The translations under genes and the position numbers were made by a program. From JBQCEE01 sp051960575 (GTDB lineage Bacteria; Actinomycetota; Actinomycetes; Mycobacteriales; Jatrophihabitantaceae): 6,098 bases of DNA. Positions 1-5,322 of this stretch are shown here, piece by piece. The DNA is taken from NCBI RefSeq assembly GCF_051960575.1, contig NZ_JBQCEE010000043.1:1-6098 (forward strand), in the 5' to 3' direction. The notes under the pieces are model-generated. The model searched no databases. It was not told where the DNA came from and was given only the letters and a program-made list of their open reading frames with translations. Every line of letters begins with the position of its first letter. Position 1 is the stretch's first letter.

Positions 1-651
1 GGGGGACACTTCTTTTTGGGGGGGGTGGGTGGGGGTTTTTATCGGCGCGACATACCCGACACGCTGGGCCGGCAGGGGGCGGGGGGCGTTGCTGGCGGGG
101 CGCCGCGGCCGCACCTTTGCAAGCAGCGCCTTGGCCTGCGCGGCGGACAGGTCCTTCTTCGCTCCGCCCGGGATCAGTTCGAGCAGCAGGGCGTGCAGTT
201 GGTTGGTCATGCGGGTGTGGTCTTCACCGAGGACGTGGCGGCGGTCGACGAGTACCCGAAGTGTGGCGAGCTGCTCGTCGTTGACGACCGGCCGCAGCCC
301 GGCCATGCGGGTGCCGACCAGGGCGACGGAGTGGGCGTCGGTCGCGTCGGTCTTGCGGCCCTGACCGGTCGCGAACACCCGCATCTTCGCCGACAGCTTC
401 GGTGGCACGTCGATCACCGTCTCACCGTCCGCGACCAGCCTCATCGCGATGTGCCGGCCGATGCCGTTGCAGCCCTCGATCGCCCACGTCCGCTGCGGGA
501 ACCGCTTCGCGAACGCCCGCATCTCCCGGTAACCGGCCGCGTCGGTGGCGAACCGGCCACCGTCGACGACGGTCTCGTCACCAGTCATCACCTCGACCGT
601 CGCCGACCGCTTGTGCGGGTCCATCCCGATCACCACAGCAGCTGCATCCAC
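1..651 (-). CDS. IS110 family transposase, N-terminal DEDD domain (3' end beyond window)
   Basis: This is the serine/DEDD recombinase of an IS110 element, which excises and inserts the element through a circular intermediate, guided by an RNA from its own left end. About 217 codons are open to the window edge. The RuvC-like DEDD motifs are visible: VIGMDPHK (Asp11), WAIEGCNGIGRH (Glu59) and KTDATDAHS (Asp102, Asp105), followed by the coiled region with TRMTNQLHALLLELIPG. The C-terminal Transposase_20 domain with the catalytic serine is not included. I chose the GTG at 651 because GGAGG (660-664) sits 8 bases before it; a GTG at 666 is in frame but has no ribosome site. The last 30 or so codons (bases 1 to about 95) become Pro/Lys-rich and depart from the family pattern, probably sequence error at a contig end. 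Confidence 0.88.
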   Translation of the reverse strand, partial: MDAAAVVIGMDPHKRSATVEVMTGDETVVDGGRFATDAAGYREMRAFAKRFPQRTWAIEGCNGIGRHIAMRLVADGETVIDVPPKLSAKMRVFATGQGRKTDATDAHSVALVGTRMAGLRPVVNDEQLATLRVLVDRRHVLGEDHTRMTNQLHALLLELIPGGAKKDLSAAQAKALLAKVRPRRPASNAPRPLPAQRVGYVAPIKTPTHPPQKEVSP

Positions 652-669
652 CAACTCGTCCTCCACGTT

Positions 670-881
670 CGTTGAGCCAAACCATCGGGTCGAGCGCGGA
701 GGGCACTGCTACTGCGAGCTGTCATTCCCCTCGGGAGCCTCTCGGCGCTCAGGCGGTACCCGGCCCGCCACAAGCCATGGGAGAGCCACACGCCACCGCG
801 TGGGCAGCCGTTGTCCGAGCGTCAGACCGGGTACCTCGACCGAGCCTGGCCGGGCACCGATCGTGGGTCAATGAAACAAGT
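670..881 (-). ncRNA. Candidate IS110 bridge RNA in the left end
   Basis: IS110 elements are known to transcribe a structured bridge RNA from this position, with one internal loop that pairs with target DNA and another that pairs with donor DNA. Read on the minus strand, a perfect 9-bp stem is formed by GGTACCCGG (835-827) and CCGGGTACC (763-755). It encloses about 20 unpaired bases on each side and an apical hairpin: GCC-CACGC, loop GGTG, GCGTG-T-GGC (805-785). A stem, a two-sided internal loop and an apical hairpin are the expected shape of a guide loop. The left strand of the loop contains GACAACGGCTGC (815-804), which resembles the sequence just outside the IS. The second (donor) loop would lie within about 754-690. 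The ends and the promoter are not determined. Confidence 0.45.
755..835 (-). repeat. Inverted repeat forming the outer stem of the candidate guide loop
   Basis: GGTACCCGG at 755-763 and CCGGGTACC at 827-835 are perfectly complementary over 9 bases and separated by 63 bases. The intervening sequence carries its own 8-bp hairpin (785-805) with a 4-base loop and one bulged base. The position is inside the IS110 non-coding left end. Confidence 0.65.
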
Positions 882-883
882 AG

Positions 884-943
884 CCGCTGTCGCGGCGGAG
901 CGCGACCATGCCGCTGTCGCGGCGGAGCGCGACCATGCCGCTG
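884..943. repeat. Tandem 27-bp palindromic repeat (two copies plus 6 bases)
   Basis: Two identical 27-base units lie head to tail at 884-910 and 911-937, followed by the first six bases of a third (938-943). Each unit holds a hairpin GTCGCG, six-base loop, CGCGAC (889-906 and 916-933). The array starts directly at the inferred IS110 edge and ends about 80 bases before the DUF5343 start codon. It could be the palindromic target into which the IS inserted, as IS110 elements often choose such repeats, or an operator-like array for the gene pair. It is far too short and has no spacers to be a CRISPR array. Confidence 0.85.
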
Positions 944-1010
944 GTCGAGCGCAGCGTCCACGCCCGGCAAGATCGGCTCGTCGCATCGCGCTGTAGACGG
1001 CTGCACGCTT

Positions 1011-1022
1011 TAGTCTGCCCAC
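1011..1022 (+). promoter_or_regulatory. Probable -10 element of a leaderless promoter
   Basis: TAGTCT at 1011-1016 fits the actinobacterial -10 pattern TANNNT. Six bases separate it from the ATG at 1023, so transcription would begin at or next to the A of the start codon. The bases before the ATG have no purine-rich ribosome site, which agrees with leaderless translation, common in actinomycetes. No convincing -35 hexamer is visible. Confidence 0.6.
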
Positions 1023-1652
1023 ATGCCAGTTCCCACCGCGTATCTCACGTCGACCAAGAACGTCGCGCCCATCTTCGACGCAATTCAGCGAGCCGGCGTT
1101 CCCGAACGATTCACCTTCGAGTTCTTGAAGCAGCTCGGGTTCGCGAGTTCCAGCGACCGGGCGATCATTCCGGTGCTGAAGGCGATCGGCTTCCTAACGG
1201 ACGCGTCTGGGCCGACCGAGAGGTACCGTCGGTTCAAGGACCCGAGCATCGCGAAGGCGATCCTCGCTCAGGGCATCCGCGAGGGCTACGCTGACGTGTT
1301 CGCAATTGACACGCAAGCGTATCAAAAATCATCGCAAGATTTGACGGGGATGTTCGGGCGGCTCTCGGACAAGGGTGAGGCCGTCAATCAGAAGATGGCA
1401 ACCACGTTCAAGGCCCTCAGCAGCCTGGCTAACTTCAGTGCAGGAGCGGCGACAACCGAGCCGAAGGTGTCGAAGCCAGAGGATGATCTGCCGACGCTGT
1501 CCTCCGGCGACAACGATAATCACACCGTTGACGAGGATCGTCGAACAGGCGTCCTGACCCTGAGGCATGACATCCACCTGCACCTGCCGCTTTCGACGGA
1601 CGTTGCGGTATACGATGCGATCTTCAGAAGCGTGAAGGCTAACCTGTTGTGA
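1023..1652 (+). CDS. DUF5343 domain-containing protein
   Basis: The 209-residue product is recognised as a DUF5343 family protein; its molecular function is unknown. The N-terminal two thirds (about residues 5-138) carries the family signature: YLTSTKNVAPIFDAIQRAGVP, then FLKQLGFASSSDRAIIPVLKAIGFL (34-58), then a YRRFKDPSIAKAILAQGIREGY-type helix and AVNQKMATTFKALSSLANF. The middle block looks like a winged-helix fold, which would suit DNA or partner binding; this is inference. After an acidic, probably disordered linker (about 140-175) comes a short beta-helix module, LRHDIHLHLPLSTDVAVYDAIF (180-201), also seen at the C-terminus of relatives. It is soluble, with no signal peptide. The ATG follows a leaderless-type promoter. 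The gene overlaps the HEPN gene by 4 bases, so the two are presumably co-translated. GC content is clearly below that of the genes to the right, suggesting acquisition. Confidence 0.85.
   Translation: MPVPTAYLTSTKNVAPIFDAIQRAGVPERFTFEFLKQLGFASSSDRAIIPVLKAIGFLTDASGPTERYRRFKDPSIAKAILAQGIREGYADVFAIDTQAYQKSSQDLTGMFGRLSDKGEAVNQKMATTFKALSSLANFSAGAATTEPKVSKPEDDLPTLSSGDNDNHTVDEDRRTGVLTLRHDIHLHLPLSTDVAVYDAIFRSVKANLL
1634..1652 (+). promoter_or_regulatory. Internal ribosome site and GTGA stop/start overlap
   Basis: GAAGG at 1634-1638, inside the DUF5343 gene, lies 10 bases before GTG at 1649. GTG and the upstream TGA stop (1650-1652) share the sequence GTGA. This decides the HEPN start and implies translational coupling, which would keep the two proteins in fixed proportion. 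Confidence 0.65.
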
Positions 1653-2203
1653 TTTCTCCCGGCACTGAGTTACAAGCCTTCCTGTTCCGGGTTCTCCGGG
1701 CTAATCGGGCTCTCGGCGTAGATGACCGTTCGCCTGCTCCCGAGGAGCCGAGCGCAATCGCCAGCTTCTCCGAAGGCGCGCGCGCCCAGGCTCGATTCAT
1801 GGGTGACGTATACGAGCTTTTGTACTGCCTGGAGAACTCGATCCGCGAGCTGATCGAGTCGACACTGCGCGAGGCCTTCGCGGAAAACTGGTGGGCAGAT
1901 GGCGTCGATGATGCAATTCGCAAAAGCGCGGAGAAGCGGCGAGATGACGATGCAAAAGCGCGGTGGCACGGGCCGCGTGGGGAGTCGCTCCTGTCATATG
2001 TCGACTTTCCCCAATACGCCGATATCATTCTGAGGCAATGGGTGTACTTCGAGGCGCTGCTCGGGGACCGGGCTTGGGTTCAATACTATTTCGAGGAGCT
2101 CAATCGAACGCGCCGTGCGCTCGCGCATACCGGTCGGCTGACTGAGGCAGATGTCGAGCGCATGGAAGTCCGGATTCGGGATTGGCTGCGTGTCGTGGGG
2201 TAG
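1649..2203 (+). CDS. Swt1-type HEPN domain protein (putative ribonuclease-fold)
   Basis: The 184-residue product matches the Swt1 HEPN family. The HEPN fold is a four-helix bundle, and many members are metal-independent RNases in toxin-antitoxin, abortive infection and CRISPR systems. Visible landmarks are YELLYCLENSIRELIESTL (55-73), NWWADGVDDAIRKSAEKRR (80-98), an aromatic/charged stretch with ESLLSYVDF (112-120), and the C-terminal LNRTRRALAHTG (151-162). The last gives R155-x4-H160, the catalytic R-x4-6-H pattern, although the residue after the Arg is Arg rather than the usual Asn/Asp/His. The first 45 residues are a poorly conserved extension. There is no membrane segment. The gene starts with GTG overlapping the DUF5343 stop. 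Whether it is an active RNase toxin, with DUF5343 as partner or antitoxin, is inference from context only. Confidence 0.85.
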   Translation: MISPGTELQAFLFRVLRANRALGVDDRSPAPEEPSAIASFSEGARAQARFMGDVYELLYCLENSIRELIESTLREAFAENWWADGVDDAIRKSAEKRRDDDAKARWHGPRGESLLSYVDFPQYADIILRQWVYFEALLGDRAWVQYYFEELNRTRRALAHTGRLTEADVERMEVRIRDWLRVVG

Positions 2204-2377
2204 TTCCCATGCCGCACTCTAGGCAACGACGCCTTGGAACGGCGGCTTTGCCCTTGGCGTGCGCGGCTGGCATGAGTCGATCGGCGGACGGCGGGTAGCG
2301 GACGTTGCCGTCGGCCCTGGGGCTGCCCCATGTATGGAACGTGTTGACGCAGGGCGGGGAAGTCCTGACATCATCCA
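2204..2377. other. Intergenic stretch with no confident gene
   Basis: This lies between the HEPN stop and the inverted repeat downstream of the MFS gene. I see no RNA gene and no clear terminator for the HEPN pair. On the minus strand an ATG at 2378, preceded by GGAGG with 6 bases of spacing (2385-2389), opens a frame that contains a CxxC (CLECG) and mostly G/C-ending codons. It runs antisense into the HEPN gene and stops near 2100. It may be the start of a gene cut by arrival of the HEPN module, or chance. Confidence 0.4.
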
Positions 2378-2432
2378 TGGTGGTCCTCCGGGGGCGGCTT
2401 AGTTCACCCTTCTCCGCTCCCGGAGGGCACCA
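2378..2432 (-). terminator. Strong inverted repeat after the MFS gene, possible terminator
   Basis: The arms at 2383-2392 and 2419-2428 pair over 10 bases (GTCCTCCGGG with CCCGGAGGGC, one G-T pair). They extend by four more pairs (2378-2381 with 2429-2432) past one bulged base, with a 26-base loop. The structure begins 5 bases after the MFS stop codon. It lacks a clear U-tract, as is common for actinomycete terminators. It could instead be a mobile-element end. Confidence 0.5.
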
Positions 2433-2437
2433 CAGCA

Positions 2438-3946
2438 TCAAGCGTGCGCGGCCGCGCTTTCAAGGGACGCCGCGAGATCATCAGTCGGCTCCCAAGCTGC
2501 GACAGCCCTCCGCGGACGCAGCAACATGGCTACGAGCACCCACGTCGCGGCAAGAAAGAAGACCGCGAACCAAATCGCATGACCGGCACCCTCCGTGAAG
2601 GCACGACGGCCCAAAGCCGACGCGGATTCGCCTGTGTGGGGGTGGTTGAGCACGCTGGTCGACGCGTGGCCGTAGATGTTGACCAGTACCGCCAGCCCGA
2701 CTGCGCCGCCGAGTTGCTGCATGACGTTGACCAGCCCGGAGGCCGCACCAGCATCTGATGGGTTGACACCTTCGAGTGCCGCCGTGGTGAGCGGTACGAA
2801 GGCGAGGCCGTTGCCCAAGCCAAAGATGACGAGGGCGACGGCTAGTTGGAGATAGCTACGCGTCTCGCCGGTGGCGGCGAGCGTCAGCATCCCGGTCGTC
2901 GAGAAGGCCAGGCTGGTGACCATGACCGAGTAGTTGCCGAACCGCTCGACGAGCACGCGGGCCGACAGTTGCGACGAGGCGAAGACGACCGCGGTCAAAG
3001 GTAAGAACGCCAGACCGGTCTGAAGGTCGCTGTATCCTTGAACTTGGCGAAGGTTCTGCGCTTCGAAGAAGAACATCCCCATCATCCCGGCCACGAGCAG
3101 CAGCCGGGCCAGGTACGACGTCGAGCGGCGGCGGTCGGCGAACAGGCGCAGCGGCGTGATGGGCGACTCGGCGCGCAGTTCGACCGCCACGAAGGTCCCG
3201 AGCAACGCCACGCCGAACACGAACGAGCCGAGTGTCTCGGCGTCCGACCAGCCCTTCGAGGCGGCCTCGACGAAGCCGTAGACGACCGCGCTCATGCCCA
3301 GCGTCGAGGTGACGGCGCCGGCGATGTCGAAGCGGCCGGTGCGGCGCGGGGTCTCGACGAGCACGGGACCGAGCAGCAGCAGCACCGCGCCGATCGGGGC
3401 GTTCACGAAGAGCACCCACCGCCACGACACCCACTGCGAGAGCATGCCGCCGGCGATGAGCCCGACGGCCGCGCCGCCGATCGAGACGGCGGTGTAGAGC
3501 CCGATGGCGCGGGTGCGCTCACGGGCGCCCGGGAACATCGTCATCAGCAGGGCGAGCGCCGAGGGCGACGCGAGCGCGCCACCGACGCCCTGCACGGCCC
3601 GGGCGGCGAGCAGCTCGCCCGGGTTCTGGGCGAAGCCGCCGAGCAGCGACGCGACGCTGAACAGGCCGATGCCGGCGAGGAAGACGCGGCGGCGGCCGAG
3701 CAGGTCACCGGCGCGGGCACCGAGCAGCAGCAGGCCGCCGAAGGTCAGCGTGTAGGCGTTGACGACCCACGAGAGGTTCTCGGCCGAGAAGCCGAGGGCG
3801 GTGCGGATGTCGTGCAGCGCGACGTTCACGATCGTCGCGTCGAGGACGACCATGAGTTGGCTGGTCAGGATGAGGGTGAGGACAAGACCGGCGCTGCTCT
3901 GGGGGAGCAGTCGGCGCAGTCGTGGTCCGGGGACTGTCTGGGTCAC
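2438..3946 (-). CDS. MFS drug exporter, DHA2 (EmrB/QacA) family, 14 TM
   Basis: This is a proton-driven multidrug exporter of the cytoplasmic membrane, 502 residues, the usual length for 14-helix DHA2 proteins. Motifs in order: LDATIVNVAL in TM1 (35-44, motif D1); GARAGDLLGRRRV in loop 2-3 (76-88, motif A); RAVQGVGGALASP (116-128, motif B, with its Arg in TM4); GGAAVGLIAGG in TM5 (157-167, motif C of antiporters); and WRWVLFVNAPIG (175-186). Motif C and the QacA/EmrB look support efflux rather than uptake, but the substrate cannot be read from sequence. The start is the GTG at 3946, preceded by GAGGA. The frame stays open 98 codons further upstream, but that part is low-complexity, crosses the promoter and lies antisense to the TetR gene. 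The gene is divergent from tetR, its probable repressor. The C-terminal half uses noticeably more A/T-ending codons than the N-terminal half. Confidence 0.93.
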   Translation of the reverse strand: MTQTVPGPRLRRLLPQSSAGLVLTLILTSQLMVVLDATIVNVALHDIRTALGFSAENLSWVVNAYTLTFGGLLLLGARAGDLLGRRRVFLAGIGLFSVASLLGGFAQNPGELLAARAVQGVGGALASPSALALLMTMFPGARERTRAIGLYTAVSIGGAAVGLIAGGMLSQWVSWRWVLFVNAPIGAVLLLLGPVLVETPRRTGRFDIAGAVTSTLGMSAVVYGFVEAASKGWSDAETLGSFVFGVALLGTFVAVELRAESPITPLRLFADRRRSTSYLARLLLVAGMMGMFFFEAQNLRQVQGYSDLQTGLAFLPLTAVVFASSQLSARVLVERFGNYSVMVTSLAFSTTGMLTLAATGETRSYLQLAVALVIFGLGNGLAFVPLTTAALEGVNPSDAGAASGLVNVMQQLGGAVGLAVLVNIYGHASTSVLNHPHTGESASALGRRAFTEGAGHAIWFAVFFLAATWVLVAMLLRPRRAVAAWEPTDDLAASLESAAAHA

Positions 3947-3952
3947 TGCGAT

Positions 3953-3957
3953 TCCTC
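3953..3957 (-). promoter_or_regulatory. Ribosome binding site fixing the MFS start
   Basis: GAGGA on the minus strand sits 6 bases before the GTG at 3946. This supports the short start, and the protein then begins about 20 residues before TM1 as in other DHA2 exporters. Confidence 0.75.
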
Positions 3958-4006
3958 GATTGCTGAGGTAACATCGGACGTAAGCGGAAGGGCCCTCCGG
4001 AACGAA

Positions 4007-4036
4007 ACAATACGGAGGCTGCCTCCGGTTTTGCAA
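4007..4036 (-). promoter_or_regulatory. Promoter of the MFS exporter gene
   Basis: On the minus strand, TTGCAA (4036-4031, 4 of 6 to the -35 consensus) and TATTGT (4012-4007, 4 of 6 to the -10 consensus) are separated by exactly 18 bases. The transcript would start near 4000, about 55 bases before the GTG. The spacer is filled by the palindrome described separately. Confidence 0.6.
4013..4027. promoter_or_regulatory. Probable TetR operator palindrome
   Basis: CGGAGGC-T-GCCTCCG is a perfect 7+1+7 palindrome in the divergent region, lying wholly between the -35 and -10 of the exporter promoter. Repressor binding there would block RNA polymerase. A third half-site, CCTCCG, occurs at 3994-3999, in the transcription start region. 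Binding by the neighbouring TetR protein is inferred from position, as for many TetR/efflux pairs. Confidence 0.65.
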
Positions 4037-4079
4037 GTCGATTTCGTGACGACACGCCGATCGGGTGGTGACGGGGCAG

Positions 4080-4655
4080 ATGGCAGTGGCAGCAGAGGCC
4101 GAGAAGGCACGTCCGTTGCGGGCCGACGCCGCCCGCAACCGGGCGCAGCTCATCGCCGCCGCGCGCGAGGCCTTCGCCGAGCACGGCACCGGCGCCTCGC
4201 TCGAGGACATCGCGCGCCGGGCCGGCGTCGGCGTCGGCACGCTCTACCGGCACTTCCCGAACCGGCAGGAACTGCTCGAGGCCGTCTACGTCGAGGAGGT
4301 CGAGGCGCTGTGCCGCTCGGCCGCGGACTTCGCGAGCCTGCCCGAGTGGGACGCCCTCGTCGCCTGGTTCCTGCGCTTCGTCGACTACGTGGCCACCAAG
4401 CGCGCGCTGGCCGAGGAGATGCTGGCGACGGTCAGCAAGGACGCGCCGGTCTTCCGGCAGTGCCACGACGCGATCTTCGCCGCCGGGCAACCGTTGCTGG
4501 CCAAGGCGATCGCGGCCGGCGCCGTGCGTGACGACGTCGCGTTCGAGGACGTCATCCGGCTGGTCAGCGGCGTGACCATGATCCGCAACGCGACGCCGGA
4601 GGACATCCGCCGCGTGCTCACCGTCGCCCTGGACGGTCTCCGCTACCGGCCCTGA
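4080..4655 (+). CDS. TetR/AcrR family transcriptional repressor
   Basis: The 191-residue product is a one-component regulator. The N-terminal DNA-binding domain (about residues 11-70) shows the family pattern: RNRAQLIAAAREAFAEHG, then the helix-turn-helix SLEDIARRAGVGVGTLYRHF (40-59), then PNRQELLEAVY. The C-terminal two thirds is all-helical and would bind the inducer and form the dimer; the ligand cannot be predicted. The gene is divergent from the DHA2 exporter, with the palindromic operator between them, so it most likely represses that exporter and perhaps itself. I chose the ATG at 4080, with GGTGA (4067-4071) 8 bases upstream. GTG at 4065 or 4068 would add four or five residues and cannot be excluded. 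Its 3' end overlaps the convergent flavin-binding gene by 13 bases. Confidence 0.93.
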   Translation: MAVAAEAEKARPLRADAARNRAQLIAAAREAFAEHGTGASLEDIARRAGVGVGTLYRHFPNRQELLEAVYVEEVEALCRSAADFASLPEWDALVAWFLRFVDYVATKRALAEEMLATVSKDAPVFRQCHDAIFAAGQPLLAKAIAAGAVRDDVAFEDVIRLVSGVTMIRNATPEDIRRVLTVALDGLRYRP

Positions 4656-5287
4656 TCCGGCGCACGACCCAGGCCGACCACCGACGGCGGCACCGGGATG
4701 CCCGTCCGCAGGTCGGGGGCGGGCCGCGGGTCGCCGTACGTGGTGGTCAGGGGGACGACGCCGGCCCACGCGTCCCCGGCGACGTCCTCGGGCGGGTCGT
4801 CCGGCCAGCCCTCCGAGATCCGCAGCGACCACTCGGCGATCGGCAGCGCGAGCGCCATGGTCGCGGCCAGTTCCTTCGCGAGTGGACGCCGCACCTCGGC
4901 CACCCGGCCCGGGATCAGCTTGTCGGTGAACCGGTCGAGCGCGCGCAGGTGCTCGTCACCGGCGAGCCGCCTGCAGCGGCCGAACACCACCGCGCTGCGG
5001 TAGTGCAGTGACGACTCGAACGCCGAGCGCGCCACGACGACACCGCCGAGCGCGGTCACGGTGACACAGGCGTCCGCGCCGGCTGCGAGCGCGCGCATCC
5101 AGCCCGACCCCGTCGAGCCGTGCAGCAGCAGGGTGTCGCCGTCGCGGGCCACGGCGGTCGGGACGACGAGCGGCCGGCCCCCGGCCACCAGCCCGACATG
5201 ACCGACGACCGATGCGTCGAGCAGGGCGTCGAGCGCGGTGCGGTCGGTCGACATCTTCTCGGGCAGGCGGGTGGCGGTGGTCGTCAC
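4643..5287 (-). CDS. Pyridoxamine 5'-phosphate oxidase family (FMN-binding split barrel) protein
   Basis: The 214-residue product belongs to the PNPOx-like split-barrel fold, COG3467/Pyridox_ox_2 type: small cytoplasmic flavin- or F420-binding proteins, often oxidoreductases of unknown substrate. Typical blocks are TRLPEKMSTDRTALDALLDASVVGHVG at the N-terminus (6-32), LLLHGSTGSGWMRAL (53-67), VTVTALGGVVVARSAFESSLHYRSAVVFGR (75-104) with the conserved Ser-x-x-Tyr-Arg stretch, and the C-terminal AWAGVVPL (173-180). Length is normal. True PdxH (vitamin B6 synthesis) is unlikely, because this subfamily lacks its C-terminal dimerisation pattern. The GTG start has GAGGA (5295-5299) 7 bases upstream. 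It lies 35 bases downstream of ald on the same strand, so the two may be co-transcribed. It converges on the TetR gene, overlapping it by 13 bases. Confidence 0.88.
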   Translation of the reverse strand: MTTTATRLPEKMSTDRTALDALLDASVVGHVGLVAGGRPLVVPTAVARDGDTLLLHGSTGSGWMRALAAGADACVTVTALGGVVVARSAFESSLHYRSAVVFGRCRRLAGDEHLRALDRFTDKLIPGRVAEVRRPLAKELAATMALALPIAEWSLRISEGWPDDPPEDVAGDAWAGVVPLTTTYGDPRPAPDLRTGIPVPPSVVGLGRAPDQGR

Positions 5288-5304
5288 CCGGTCATCCTCG
5301 CCGA

Positions 5305-5316
5305 CCGGCCGGCCGG
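5305..5316. repeat. GC palindrome between ald and the flavin-binding gene
   Basis: The 12-base palindrome CCGGCCGGCCGG lies in the 35-base gap after the ald stop. It could form a short hairpin that weakens read-through or stabilises the ald message end. It has no U-tract and overlaps no obvious promoter. It may be just GC-rich sequence. Confidence 0.35.
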
Positions 5317-5322
5317 ATGCCG

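Larger units (their letters stand above)
1..881 (-). mobile_element. IS110-family insertion sequence, left part only (truncated by window edge)
   Basis: The element consists of a minus-strand IS110-type transposase N-terminus preceded by a non-coding left end of about 230 bases. A long non-coding end upstream of the transposase is typical of the IS110 group, which lacks classical terminal inverted repeats. The outer boundary is inferred, not seen. I place it at a CT dinucleotide (minus strand, 882-883), where the tandem repeat at 884 begins and where a short complementarity with the left end occurs. The right end and the C-terminal half of the transposase lie outside the window. Confidence 0.7.

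Noticed and set aside
884..943. CRISPR array
   Set aside because: The units are directly adjacent without spacers, and there are no cas genes.
16..1013. Plus-strand frames across the IS110 end (16-675, 402-1013)
   Set aside because: They are antisense to the recognisable DEDD transposase or lie within its non-coding end, and have low-complexity products.
1639..2028. Minus-strand frames opposite the HEPN gene
   Set aside because: The sense strand encodes a clear Swt1-HEPN protein; the antisense products have no recognisable features.
4065..4079. GTG start at 4065 for the TetR gene
   Set aside because: It has no ribosome site upstream, while ATG at 4080 has GGTGA at a suitable distance. It is retained only as an alternative.
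3947..4240. 98-codon N-terminal extension of the MFS protein
   Set aside because: It crosses the promoter and operator and runs antisense to tetR. The GTG at 3946 has a good ribosome site and gives the normal family length.
3038..4531. Long plus-strand open frame of 497 codons
   Set aside because: It is antisense to the MFS gene and then out of frame through the TetR gene. Its Arg/Glu/Gly-rich composition is typical of a shadow frame in GC-rich DNA.
3705..4832. Minus-strand open frame of 375 codons
   Set aside because: It covers the TetR gene antisense and parts of two real minus-strand genes in another frame; no family pattern.
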